Shown: positions 53,321-62,499 of the stretch, in pieces
How positions within the stretch are numbered: position 1 is the first letter of the stretch
Layout of the letters: every line of letters starts with the position of its first letter
Source: Streptomyces sp. NBC_00704
Lineage (GTDB): Bacteria > Actinomycetota > Actinomycetes > Streptomycetales > Streptomycetaceae
Direction of reading: 5' to 3'
DNA length: 64,000 bases
Assembly: GCF_036226605.1 (NCBI RefSeq)
Contig: NZ_CP109000.1
Location: forward strand, 1-64,000
Position numbers and translations under genes: made by a program
Notes under the pieces: model-generated
Seen by the model: only the letters and a program-made list of their open reading frames with translations
What the model was told of the DNA's origin: nothing
Database searches by the model: none

Positions 53321-56300
53321 CTACCGTTGCGGGGTGGGGCGCAGGTTCTGGTGGAGACGCTGGGCCAGTCCGTTGACGGTGCCTGCGGCCATGAGCTCCA
53401 TCAGGGCCAGGTCGCAGCCGAACGTCTGCTGCACGAGCAGTTTCAGTTCGACCCCCATGAGTGAGTCGAGGCCGAGGTCGGCGAGGTTGGCGGCGGGGTT
53501 GATCCGTTCCGGAGCGGTCTGCAGGATGTGTGCCGCCGCGCCGATCAACGTTTCCGTGATGACGGCCAGGCGTGCCTGATCGTCGACTGCTGCCGACAGG
53601 CGCTTGCGTAGCTCCTCGGCCGCGGTGCGGGCAGAGCGGTCGGCGGTGTCCGACAGCCGGCCGCTGAAGCGCGGCCCGTTCAGGTCGGGCAGGAGTTGGG
53701 CGAGGCGGTCCCAGTCCATGACACCGATCGCTGCCGTGACGGTGTCGCGGTGCAGGTGCCGGTCGAGGGCGGACAGGGCCGTCTGGGGCTTGATGAGTCC
53801 CAGCCCGGATCGGGTGATGGTGTCGGCAATCTGGGTACGGGCCACGTAGCCGGTGTCGCTGATGCCGCCCCAGGCCAGGGCGAGGCCGGGCAATCCGCGT
53901 CGACGGCGGTCGCGTACGAGGGCCTCCAGGTGCAGGTTGGCCGCCGCGTAGGGGGCCTGGTGCATGTTGCCGACGTGGGCGGTGATCGAGGAGTAGACGA
54001 CGAAGAAGTCCAGGTCGGAGTTCTCCGTCAGCCGGCTGAGGATCTCACCTCCGCATACCTTGGGCGCCAGCACGCTGCGGAAGCGCTCCGCGGTGAGTTC
54101 CTCCAACGGCGCGTCGTCCAGGTGCATGGCCGCATGGACGACGCCACGGACCGGATGTCCGAGATGCTCAGCCTGCTGGACGATGCGTTCCATGCCGGCC
54201 GCGTCGGTGACATCGGCCGCATGCACGACGGCCGATACGCCCTGGCGTTCGAGGTCTGCCAGGAGAGCGGTCGCCTCCGGGGAAGCGGTACCGCGACGAC
54301 CGACGAGGGCCAGGTGACGTGCGCCGCGCGCCGCCAGGTGCCGGGCGGTGGCGGCCCCTAGCCCGCTGAGTCCACCGGTGATCAAGTAGGTGCCCTCCTC
54401 GGCCAAGGGCTTGGCGCTGCCGCCTTCCTCGACGTGGACGGGAGTGCCGGGGGAGAAACTGACGACCACCTTGCCCATGTGGCGGGAGTGGCGCAGGGCC
54501 GACAGGGCCTCACCGATCTGGGGCGCGGGGTAGCACTGGTGGGGCAGCGGCCGGTAGATGCCTTCGGCGACCCGTTCGGCGACGGTGCGGAAGGCAGCCG
54601 CGGCCTCTGCGGGCGAGTCGGAGATGAGGCGGGTGATGTCGACCGCGAAGTACGCCAGGTTGTTGCGGAAGGGGCGCAGCAGCAGCGGCTGGTTGGCGTA
54701 GATGTCGCGCTTGCCGAGTTCGATGAACCGACCGCCCGGCCTCAGGCACTCGAGGCTGCGGGTCATGGCTTCCCCGGCCAGGGAGTTCAGCACGACGTCC
54801 ACGCCTCGCCCTTCGGTGACGGTGCGGACGTCGTCGGCGAAGGACAGACTGCGAGAGTCGAAGACGTGGGCGGCGCCCAGCATCCTCAGCAGATCACGTT
54901 TGGCGGGGCTCCCGGCGGTGGCGATGACTGTGGCACCTGCCCGCCGGGCGCACTGGAGAGCGGCCAGCCCGATGCCGCCGGCGCCGCCGTGCACCAGCAC
55001 GGTCTCTCCTGCTGCCAGGCGCGCGCAGGTCTCAAGGCTGTGCTGCACGGTGAGGTGGACGGCGGCCAGGGTGGCGGCCTCGTTGTAGGACATGCCGTCG
55101 GGGATGCGGCCGGCCTGTTCGGTGCGCACCCGCACGTGGGAGGCCAGCGTGCCGTGCCCGAAGGCGAAGATCCGGTCACCGACCGCCAGAGCGGTCACGC
55201 CCGCGCCCACGGCGACGACGTCGCCGGCGCATTCCAGGCCCAGCTGAGGCCCAGACTCCGTGACGGGTTCCGCGCCGGGCGGCAGCATGCCTTCGGCGAG
55301 CATCACGTCGCGGTAGTTCAGTGCGGCTGCCCGCACTTGGATCACCACTTCACCGGCTCCCGGCGTCTGCGGTTCCACAGACGTCCAGGACAGCCGGTGT
55401 CCGCGGCCCGGCCGGTGCAGCCGCAGCCGGTAGTGGTCGCCAGCGCCGGCGATACGGCTGGGGGCCGAGAGGGGCCGCAGCCGCGGCACGAAGCGTCCCC
55501 GCGGCCCGAGCACGATCTCGTCCTCCTCGCCGGGGGCGGGCGTGAGCTCGGCTGCGAGTCGGGCGCTGTCCGTTCGCCGGTCACCCGACGGGACGAGAGC
55601 GACACGTCGGATCGCCAACGAGGGATGCTCGTTGGCGAGGGTCCGGGCGATTCCCCACACTGCGGCGCAGGCGGCTTGGCCGGACTCCTCCGGTTCCGGG
55701 AACAGCCCGGTGGCACCGGTGACCACCCATACCTCGGCCCCTTCGCTTGTCGAGTTCGCGCATGCCGCGGCGATGTTCTTCAGCAGACCGCCGGTCCGGG
55801 TGACCGCCTCGGACGGGGGTCCGCCGAGGTCGTCGGCGAGCAGCACGACGCGTGAGCTCAGCGTGAGAGTGTCGGCCTCTGTCCACGGGTCGTCGGCCGA
55901 CGTGACGATCGCCACTTGACGGGCCCCCGCCTCGGCCAGCGCCTCGGCCAGGGCCCTGGCCGGCTCCCCGTTCGATGCCCGCGTGACGACGATGCTCCAG
56001 CCGTCCCGTGGCAAGGCGGCGGCCGGCTCCGCTGCGGGGGAAGGGCACGCCGCCGTCTCGGAGTTGCGGCGGGCCAGGAGCAGGGAGTAATCGGCGGCGG
56101 ACTCGGGGCAGGCGCTGCCGATGGTCGCAACGCTGTCGAAGCCGCACCGGCGCAGCAAGGGCCCCCACTCCTCGCGCGGCAGGAGGGGACTCGTACGCAG
56201 GTCGCTGTCGGCACAGGACCAGTACTCCTCCAGCAGCCCGAAGTAGGGCGCGATCATCTCCTCGTCATGACTCTCGATGGCCAGCAGCTGCCCACCCTGA

Positions 56301-59300
56301 TCGAGCAGCGAGGCCAGACGGCGTAGCGTCGCTCGCAGGTCAGCGGTGGCGTGCAGCACGTTGGACGCCACCACCAGGTCATAGCTGCCCGGTTCGAAAC
56401 CCTGCTCGGCGGGTTCCTCGTTCAGGTCGAGCACGCGGTAGTCGACGAAGTCGAACCCGCGGAAGCGGCTCTGCGCGCGCGGGAAGAACGACGCCGAGAT
56501 GTCGCTGAACGTATATCGGGCCAGGTGCGGAGGGAGGGCGGGCAGGAGAGCCGCAGCGAGGCTTCCCGTCCCCGCGCCCACCTCCAGAACCCTCAACGGG
56601 CGGCCGGTGGGCCACTGGGCGCTGATGTACTGAAGCAGGCTACCCGCGAAGCGGGCGTATAGCCGCATCTGGGGAGTATCACCGTAAAACGCTTCGGCGA
56701 GGCGGCGGTCGGCCTCGTTGAACACCAGCTCCCTGATATCGGTCGCGCCGGTCAGGACCTCGATCAGATGCGTGTGGAAGCGGGCGTGAAGGGCGATAGC
56801 GGTGATCCACTGAGGGCAGCGGTCAGCCAACACCCGCGTCTGTGCGCACGGATCGGCCGGGACACCGGTGAACCGCCAGCGCTCGTTCCCCGTTTCCCGC
56901 ACCTCGCCGGATACCTCTTCCAGCAACCCGTGGTGTGCGGCCATCTCGGCCATGAGCCGTGTATAGGCCAGGAAGTGCGGGCGGACCTGGTGGGTGGCTA
57001 CGAGCTCGGAGCAGCTGAACTCCTGTGCTCCGCCGGTGAGCGTGGCGAAGGCCGCCGTGGCCCAGTGACTGGCGGCCTTCTTGGACAGACGGGCGAAGAG
57101 GGGATAGTCGTCGACCTGGTCCTGTTCCAGTAGGACTCGCTCCGCGGCCGTAGCGGCGGCGAGGCCGGCCGGTGCGGGCAGCGCCACGGCATCTGCCCCT
57201 TGTGGGCCGGGCCAGGGAGAGGCCCGCAGTACGGTGGCCAGCTCCTGCAGGGAACTCGACGTGCCGGTACTGACCGCGCGCAGGCGGCATCCGGTCAGTC
57301 GTGCGGCGATCTCACCGTCCGGACCCGTCACGGTGACGTCGACAAGTGCATCAGCGCCGGAGAGGTGACGCAGACGCACATGGATCCGTCCCGTGGCCCG
57401 GGGAGGCTGCCAGACACGCAGGCTTTCGAAACCGATGGGCAGGAACATCCGGGCGTCTGCGGCCTGCGCGAGCAACGGCGCAGCCGTCTGCAGCGCACCG
57501 TCGAGGATGACGGGATGCGCCTCGTAGCCTGCGCAGGCTCCCGCCAGGTTCTCGGGCAGCCGGTATTGCGATCCGGCTTCCCCTTCGCCCAGCCACAGGC
57601 CGGTCAGTACTTGGAAGGACGGTCCGTATGCCAGCCCGGCCCGGTCCGTGTGCGCGTAGTGGACGGACGCTTCGATCGTCAGTGCGCCATGCGGGGGGCA
57701 GGTGCCGCTGTTCTCGAGGGCAGGCGGGGGCGAGATCATTCGCCGTACCCGGGCCCGCGCGTGCAGCGTCCACTCTCCTGCGGATCCCGTGCGGGACGCG
57801 AAGCAGACGATGCCGTCCTCCAGGGACAGGGAGGTCTGCACGGCAACTTCGGTGGGGTCTTCCGGGCGGGGCAGTGTCAGGGGGCGGACGATGTCGAGGT
57901 CGGTCACCTCACAGGCCGCTCCCCAGGTCTGGCGGCCGGCTGCGAGAGCCGCTTCCGCATATGCGGTGGCGGGCATGACGACCGTGCCGTCGACTTGGTG
58001 ATCGGCCAGCCAGGGCAGCCGCCGGTCGCTGACCGTCTGGTGCCAGGCCGGCTCCGCGACGGCGGCCCGGCGTCCCAGCAGGGGGTGCGCCAGCGCCTTG
58101 TCCTGCGGCACGGACGCCCACGAGTCGGCGCTGCCGTGGTAATGGCGCTCATGTTGCCAGCTGTAGCCTGGCAGAGAGACCACCCTGCCCGGTCGGGGAA
58201 AGCAACGGGCGCTGGGGGTGGCATCCGCAGCGAGCAGTGTGGCGGCCGCCCGGCGTACCGCCGAGGGGCCGTCCTGACCGCGGCGCATTGACGGCACCAC
58301 TGTGCCGTCGGGGGCAAGGCGCCGCAGATAGGCGGCCAGCACCGCGTGCGGACCGATTTCCACGAATCGGGTGCAGCCCGCCTCGGTCAGCGCTCGCACG
58401 GCGTCGGCGAACAGAACCGGCATGCGGACGTTGCGCCACCAGTACGCGGCATCCAGGTGTGTGCCGTCCAGCAGGCCACCGGTGACGGTGGAGGCGAACC
58501 GGGTGCGGTGCTGAGCCGGCCGCAACGAGGCCAGGGCGTCGGTCACCTCGCCGCGGATGCCGTCCATGGCGCTGCTGTGGAAGGCGTAGTCCAGATCCAG
58601 TTCGCGGAAGAAGACTTCCCTGGCTTCCAGTTGCCGTCCGAGCTCGGCCAGCGCGTCGGGGCGTCCGGCGATGGTCACGTCACGGTCGCTGTTGACGCCG
58701 GCCACCTCCAGCCGCCCGTGGTGGCTGGCCAGCTCCTTGACGGCTTCTTCCCGGCTCAGGCCCACGGCCGCCATACGACCGTTGCCGGCGGTCGCGCCCT
58801 GGGCCTTGCTGCGGACGGCGACCACCTGGCATGCCTGAGCCAGACTCAGGCTGCCGCTGACATGCGCTGCGGCGATCTCGCCGACGCTGTGACCGACCAC
58901 TGTGTCCGGCTGGACGCCGTGCTCTGCCAGAAGCCGCACCACGCCCAGCTGTACGGCGAACAGCAGAGGCTGGGCCACCTCCGTGCGGGCAAGGCGGGGG
59001 CACCCGGCGGCCATCTCCTCGACCACCGACCAACCCAGCTGCGGGTATAGCTCGGCATCGACCGCCCGGACCGCGGCGGCGAAGACCGGCTCCCGTTCCA
59101 GCAGATCGGCTCCCATACCGGCCCACTGTGATCCATTGCCGCTGAAGACGAACGCCGTCCCACCGTGCTGACCGCCCATCGTCACCGCGGCGGGGCTGTC
59201 GTCCTCCCCAGCGGCCAGCCGCAACAACGCCTCAGCGGCCTCTTGCGGAGTCTGGGCCACCACACCGGCTCGGTGCTCGTGCCGTCGGCGTCGCACAGCC

Positions 59301-60766
59301 GAGGTATAGGCGAGATCGTAAAAGCCCTCGGCCGCCGTGAACTGCAAGTGCTGGCCCAGCGCTTCGGCAGCGTCCTTCAAAGCGGCTGCGGTGCGTGCGG
59401 AGACCACCACCGGCAGCGGACCCCCCAGATGAGCATCGGTCGGTGTCCTGGCCAGCCCGACAAGGTCGGCTCCGGCCAGCACCGCGTGGGCGTTGGCGCC
59501 ACCGAACCCGAAGGAGTTCACCCCCGCCAGCGCCAGCCCCACCGCCCCCAAAGGCTCCGTCCGTGTAACGGGCCGCAGCCCCAACTGCTCGAAGTCGATC
59601 TTCTGATTGAGTTCCTCGGCATGCAGCGTCGCCGGGATCTGCCGGTGCTTCAGCACCAGCAGTGCCTTCAGCAGACCCGCCATACCGGAGGCGGCTTCCA
59701 TGTGTCCGATGTTGCTCTTGACCGAGCCGACCGGCAGCGGGCCCCGGCTGCGCCCCACGCCGAGCGCCCGCCCGATCGCCTCACACTCCAGAGGATCTCC
59801 CACCTGCGTGCCCGTTCCGTGCGCCTCCAGATACGCCACGTCGTCCGCCACCAGGCCGGCGCCCTCGTAGAGGCGGGTCAGCAACGCCTGCTGTGCCGCG
59901 CTGCTGGGCAGGGCCAGTCCGGGAGTGCGACCGTCATTGTTGACGCCGGTGGCAACGATCACCCCGTGGATGCGGTCGCCGTCGGCCCGAGCGTCGGACA
60001 GCCGCTTCAGCAGCACCAGGCCGCCGCCCTCGGCCCGTACGAAACCGTCGGCACGGGCCGAGAACGGCCGACACCGACCGGTCGGTGACAGCATCGACGC
60101 GGCAGAGAACCCGGCGAACAGCCGCGGGTTGATCAATACGTTGGCACCGCCGGCCACGGCCATCCGTGCGCGACCCGAGCGGACCTCCTCGCACGCTTGG
60201 TGCAGCGCGGTCAACGCCGATGAACACGCCGTGTCCACGGTGACGCTCTGGCCGTGCCAGTCGAAGCAGTGCGACAGCCGGTTGGCGGCGATGGCCCCGG
60301 CCACCCCAGAGACGCTGTAAGCGTTGCCGGACTCGGGCGCGCACGCCTGCAGGTCGCCGTAGTCACGGCTGGAACAGCCTACGAACACGGCCGTGTCCGA
60401 GCCCTCCAACCGTCCCCAGTCGATACCGGCGTCGTCCAGCGCCTCGACGGCCAGCTCCAGGAGCAGCCGCTGCTGCGGGTCCATTTGGGATGCTTCCCGG
60501 GGAGAAATTCCGGTGAAGAACGAGGCGTCGAAACCGGTGATGTCCCGCAGGAAGCCACCGGCAGCCGTGTACGACCAACCCGGTCGGCGCCTGCTTGCGT
60601 CAACGAAGTCCTCAGCCAGGAAACGATCCGGTGGCACTTCGCCCACCACGTCCCGACCGGTGGCGAGAACGCCCCACAGGTCATCGAGGCCATGGATGTC
60701 ACCGGGGAGACGACAGGCGGCACCGACCACCGCAACAGCGTCGTCGGAGAGCAGGGAAACAGGCAC
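53321..60766 (-). CDS. Single-module highly reducing type I PKS: KS-AT-DH-MT-ER-KR-ACP
   Basis: About 2481 residues (numbered from GTG 60766; TTG 60772 or 60793 are alternatives). KS: Cys181 in DTACSSALTA, His316 in EAHGTGT, His355 in KSNIGH. AT: GNGSQWAGMG then Ser627 in VVGHSVGEIAA; substrate motif YAFH at 727-730, between malonyl HAFH and methylmalonyl YASH. DH: His923 in ADHQVDGTVVMP, Asp1089 in HPVILDGAL. MT: VLEVGAGTGSLA around Glu1395. ER: Tyr1818 in LNYRDVM, NADPH loop GGAGGIG 1927-1933. KR: TGGLSGLG from 2130, B-type LDD motif, Ser and Tyr in YSSITA and APYAAAN. ACP: Ser2435 in LGLDSLMG. No thioesterase or docking domain. Every catalytic site looks intact. This order matches fungal highly reducing PKSs; an iterative mode is inferred. 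Confidence 0.93.
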   Translation of the reverse strand: MPVSLLSDDAVAVVGAACRLPGDIHGLDDLWGVLATGRDVVGEVPPDRFLAEDFVDASRRRPGWSYTAAGGFLRDITGFDASFFTGISPREASQMDPQQRLLLELAVEALDDAGIDWGRLEGSDTAVFVGCSSRDYGDLQACAPESGNAYSVSGVAGAIAANRLSHCFDWHGQSVTVDTACSSALTALHQACEEVRSGRARMAVAGGANVLINPRLFAGFSAASMLSPTGRCRPFSARADGFVRAEGGGLVLLKRLSDARADGDRIHGVIVATGVNNDGRTPGLALPSSAAQQALLTRLYEGAGLVADDVAYLEAHGTGTQVGDPLECEAIGRALGVGRSRGPLPVGSVKSNIGHMEAASGMAGLLKALLVLKHRQIPATLHAEELNQKIDFEQLGLRPVTRTEPLGAVGLALAGVNSFGFGGANAHAVLAGADLVGLARTPTDAHLGGPLPVVVSARTAAALKDAAEALGQHLQFTAAEGFYDLAYTSAVRRRRHEHRAGVVAQTPQEAAEALLRLAAGEDDSPAAVTMGGQHGGTAFVFSGNGSQWAGMGADLLEREPVFAAAVRAVDAELYPQLGWSVVEEMAAGCPRLARTEVAQPLLFAVQLGVVRLLAEHGVQPDTVVGHSVGEIAAAHVSGSLSLAQACQVVAVRSKAQGATAGNGRMAAVGLSREEAVKELASHHGRLEVAGVNSDRDVTIAGRPDALAELGRQLEAREVFFRELDLDYAFHSSAMDGIRGEVTDALASLRPAQHRTRFASTVTGGLLDGTHLDAAYWWRNVRMPVLFADAVRALTEAGCTRFVEIGPHAVLAAYLRRLAPDGTVVPSMRRGQDGPSAVRRAAATLLAADATPSARCFPRPGRVVSLPGYSWQHERHYHGSADSWASVPQDKALAHPLLGRRAAVAEPAWHQTVSDRRLPWLADHQVDGTVVMPATAYAEAALAAGRQTWGAACEVTDLDIVRPLTLPRPEDPTEVAVQTSLSLEDGIVCFASRTGSAGEWTLHARARVRRMISPPPALENSGTCPPHGALTIEASVHYAHTDRAGLAYGPSFQVLTGLWLGEGEAGSQYRLPENLAGACAGYEAHPVILDGALQTAAPLLAQAADARMFLPIGFESLRVWQPPRATGRIHVRLRHLSGADALVDVTVTGPDGEIAARLTGCRLRAVSTGTSSSLQELATVLRASPWPGPQGADAVALPAPAGLAAATAAERVLLEQDQVDDYPLFARLSKKAASHWATAAFATLTGGAQEFSCSELVATHQVRPHFLAYTRLMAEMAAHHGLLEEVSGEVRETGNERWRFTGVPADPCAQTRVLADRCPQWITAIALHARFHTHLIEVLTGATDIRELVFNEADRRLAEAFYGDTPQMRLYARFAGSLLQYISAQWPTGRPLRVLEVGAGTGSLAAALLPALPPHLARYTFSDISASFFPRAQSRFRGFDFVDYRVLDLNEEPAEQGFEPGSYDLVVASNVLHATADLRATLRRLASLLDQGGQLLAIESHDEEMIAPYFGLLEEYWSCADSDLRTSPLLPREEWGPLLRRCGFDSVATIGSACPESAADYSLLLARRNSETAACPSPAAEPAAALPRDGWSIVVTRASNGEPARALAEALAEAGARQVAIVTSADDPWTEADTLTLSSRVVLLADDLGGPPSEAVTRTGGLLKNIAAACANSTSEGAEVWVVTGATGLFPEPEESGQAACAAVWGIARTLANEHPSLAIRRVALVPSGDRRTDSARLAAELTPAPGEEDEIVLGPRGRFVPRLRPLSAPSRIAGAGDHYRLRLHRPGRGHRLSWTSVEPQTPGAGEVVIQVRAAALNYRDVMLAEGMLPPGAEPVTESGPQLGLECAGDVVAVGAGVTALAVGDRIFAFGHGTLASHVRVRTEQAGRIPDGMSYNEAATLAAVHLTVQHSLETCARLAAGETVLVHGGAGGIGLAALQCARRAGATVIATAGSPAKRDLLRMLGAAHVFDSRSLSFADDVRTVTEGRGVDVVLNSLAGEAMTRSLECLRPGGRFIELGKRDIYANQPLLLRPFRNNLAYFAVDITRLISDSPAEAAAAFRTVAERVAEGIYRPLPHQCYPAPQIGEALSALRHSRHMGKVVVSFSPGTPVHVEEGGSAKPLAEEGTYLITGGLSGLGAATARHLAARGARHLALVGRRGTASPEATALLADLERQGVSAVVHAADVTDAAGMERIVQQAEHLGHPVRGVVHAAMHLDDAPLEELTAERFRSVLAPKVCGGEILSRLTENSDLDFFVVYSSITAHVGNMHQAPYAAANLHLEALVRDRRRRGLPGLALAWGGISDTGYVARTQIADTITRSGLGLIKPQTALSALDRHLHRDTVTAAIGVMDWDRLAQLLPDLNGPRFSGRLSDTADRSARTAAEELRKRLSAAVDDQARLAVITETLIGAAAHILQTAPERINPAANLADLGLDSLMGVELKLLVQQTFGCDLALMELMAAGTVNGLAQRLHQNLRPTPQR

Positions 60767-60861
60767 GGACAACGGACAGCTCCAGACTGGCAAGCGGACA
60801 CGACGAAGAGAGGGAGAGGAATGTGCCGGATCGAGCGCCGACGACCGCGGCTCCGGACGCT

Positions 60862-62016
60862 TTACGAGGCGACCGGGTGCTGGCTGCGCGGCACGTACGC
60901 GTCCTCGCGACTGTCTGAGGGCGTGAGCGCACGCACTAGATAGGAATGATCGATCGGGGTTGGGTCGGCCAAGCCGGGCGTCACTGCCAGGGTGTTCGTC
61001 CGGTCATAGGTCCGCCGATGCCGAAAGTTCAAAAACCCGGGGAGCGAGGCAGCAACGAAGCTCTCGGCCGGGGTGGGATCGACGACCTCATCGACCAGGG
61101 ACACGGACAGGCCGGGGTGAAGAGCCTCGATCGCCGACGCGATCTGCCGCGCCGACGTCTCCACCGGATGAACGATGTGAAAGGCGCGCACGCCGGTGAC
61201 CGGAGCACTGTCATGGGCCACACGCAGCATGGCCTTCACCGCGTACGCATCGGGAACGAGGTTGAACGTCACGTCCGGCGGAACCGGCAGCCGCAGCCGC
61301 ACGCCCACGGCGGGGCTACGCTCCGCGGAGGCGGGAATCCCAGGCCCTCCGGTGCGTGCGATGGTGTCGATGAGTTGTCCCAATACCCCCAGCGGGTGGG
61401 ACGGTGCTCCCGCCCCGAGTTTCTGATCGCTGGTGACCACGCTCGGCCGGAGGACGATCGCATCCCGGCCACGCCGCTGGGCCCACTGTCTCACCAGTTT
61501 CTCCGCCTCATACTTCGACCAGTCATAATTCGTCTCGAAGTCGTACGCGTCGCTGAGGTGGTCTTCAAGAACCACTCCGGTGGGCATTCCGCCGGCGACG
61601 GCCATAGTGCTCATGTGCACCAATCGGCACGACGGATCCGTCTGGTCGGTAAAAGTCAGCATCTCGGCGGTGCCCCGGGCATTCACGGCGAACAATCGTT
61701 CCCGCTCTCCTGCCAGAGCGATATCGCCTGCGCAGTGCCATACCGCTCGGCATTGAGCCGCGAGACTCCTGTACAGCGCCGGGGCCAGCCCAAGATAGGG
61801 AGACGTCACATCACCGCTGACGCAACGCAGCCTGGCTCGCTCCTCATCACGCAGCGACCGCCCCGATACCGCCTCCAGCACCGCCAGCACCCTTGCCCGC
61901 AACGAGGCAGGTGAACCGCGCCCCAGGACCACGGCGTCATGCCCGCACGTCGTCAGCAGTTCATACAGCGCTCTTGAGCCCAGGAAACCTGTAGCTCCGG
62001 TAATCAGCAAGGTCAC
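60862..62016 (-). CDS. Thioester-reductase-like extended SDR (Lys2/CAR type)
   Basis: A 384-residue protein from a GTG at 62016. The NADP loop TLLITGATGFLGSRALYELL and VLGRG open it; then SGDVTSPYLGLAPALYRSLA, VWHCAGDIALAGERERLFAV NARGTAEML and RLVHMSTMAVAG (catalytic Thr/Ser), and YDWSKYEAEKLV (Tyr-x3-Lys). These are the marks of the NAD_binding_4/thioester-reductase group that releases carrier-bound acyl chains as aldehydes or alcohols. It ends 95 bases before the PKS start, same strand. The PKS lacks its own release domain, so reductive release in trans is the natural inference. The A/T-rich stretch 62040-62090 is a likely promoter. Confidence 0.82.
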   Translation of the reverse strand: MTLLITGATGFLGSRALYELLTTCGHDAVVLGRGSPASLRARVLAVLEAVSGRSLRDEERARLRCVSGDVTSPYLGLAPALYRSLAAQCRAVWHCAGDIALAGERERLFAVNARGTAEMLTFTDQTDPSCRLVHMSTMAVAGGMPTGVVLEDHLSDAYDFETNYDWSKYEAEKLVRQWAQRRGRDAIVLRPSVVTSDQKLGAGAPSHPLGVLGQLIDTIARTGGPGIPASAERSPAVGVRLRLPVPPDVTFNLVPDAYAVKAMLRVAHDSAPVTGVRAFHIVHPVETSARQIASAIEALHPGLSVSLVDEVVDPTPAESFVAASLPGFLNFRHRRTYDRTNTLAVTPGLADPTPIDHSYLVRALTPSDSREDAYVPRSQHPVAS

Positions 62017-62204
62017 GGTATCAAGAATGGCGTAACTCAGCGTATTCACAAAATTACTGTAATGTGACTTGCAGTATTTTCTTTCCTTCTCTGTGCTCGT
62101 CTGGCAACAGGGCTCCACCATCGGCGTCGGCCCGGAGTCGGCGCACGCCCGGTCTGTTGAAAAGCGCAAGGCGCGGCGGAATCTCACTTCCATGCGTCCC
62201 AGCG

Positions 62205-62372
62205 TCAAGTCCACAAGCTCACTGGTCCCTCCGACGTGGTCGTCAAGGAAACCCACGGCGCTCGAAACGGCGAGCCGAGCGCGGCGAGTGCGCCGACGGC
62301 ACCAGCGGCGCGCTCAACCTCGCTGAATGCCGCGAGGGCCATGAAGCCCGGATTGACGGACATCGCGATCAC
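62205..62372 (-). CDS. Possible small protein, second of two coupled short ORFs
   Basis: A 55-residue frame from a GTG at 62372 (ATG at 62363): SVNPGFMALAAFSEVERAAG AVGALAALGSPF. The first half is an amphipathic, Ala-rich helix. The GTG overlaps the TGA of the short frame before it (GTGA). It lies between the epimerase and reductase genes on the same strand. Coding status is uncertain. Confidence 0.3.
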   Translation of the reverse strand: MIAMSVNPGFMALAAFSEVERAAGAVGALAALGSPFRAPWVSLTTTSEGPVSLWT

Positions 62373-62491
62373 TCCCACCCGCGCTCCCCCGGCGCCATGC
62401 CCTTCTCCGTCGTCCGCGCCGCCAAGAGCCTTTCCACATCAACGCTGGGACTCGGATCAACGCCCCTCAGCGTCAGTGAGATCCCTTCCAT
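62372..62491 (-). CDS. Possible small protein, first of two coupled short ORFs
   Basis: A 39-residue frame from an ATG at 62491, eight bases after the epimerase stop: EGISLTLRGVDPSPSVDVER LLAARTTEKG. Its stop overlaps the next short frame, listed just before this. No ribosome site stands out, and the match to codon bias is moderate. Confidence 0.25.
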
Positions 62492-62499
62492 GCGCCATG

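Noticed and set aside
51349..53376. A 675-codon plus-strand frame opposite the MMPL gene
   Set aside because: It is the antisense shadow of a well-supported exporter: biased composition, no domain, and no ribosome site.
54434..55855. A 473-codon plus-strand frame opposite the PKS ER/KR part
   Set aside because: The PKS frame continues unbroken through the region with catalytic motifs; the plus frame has only low-complexity composition.
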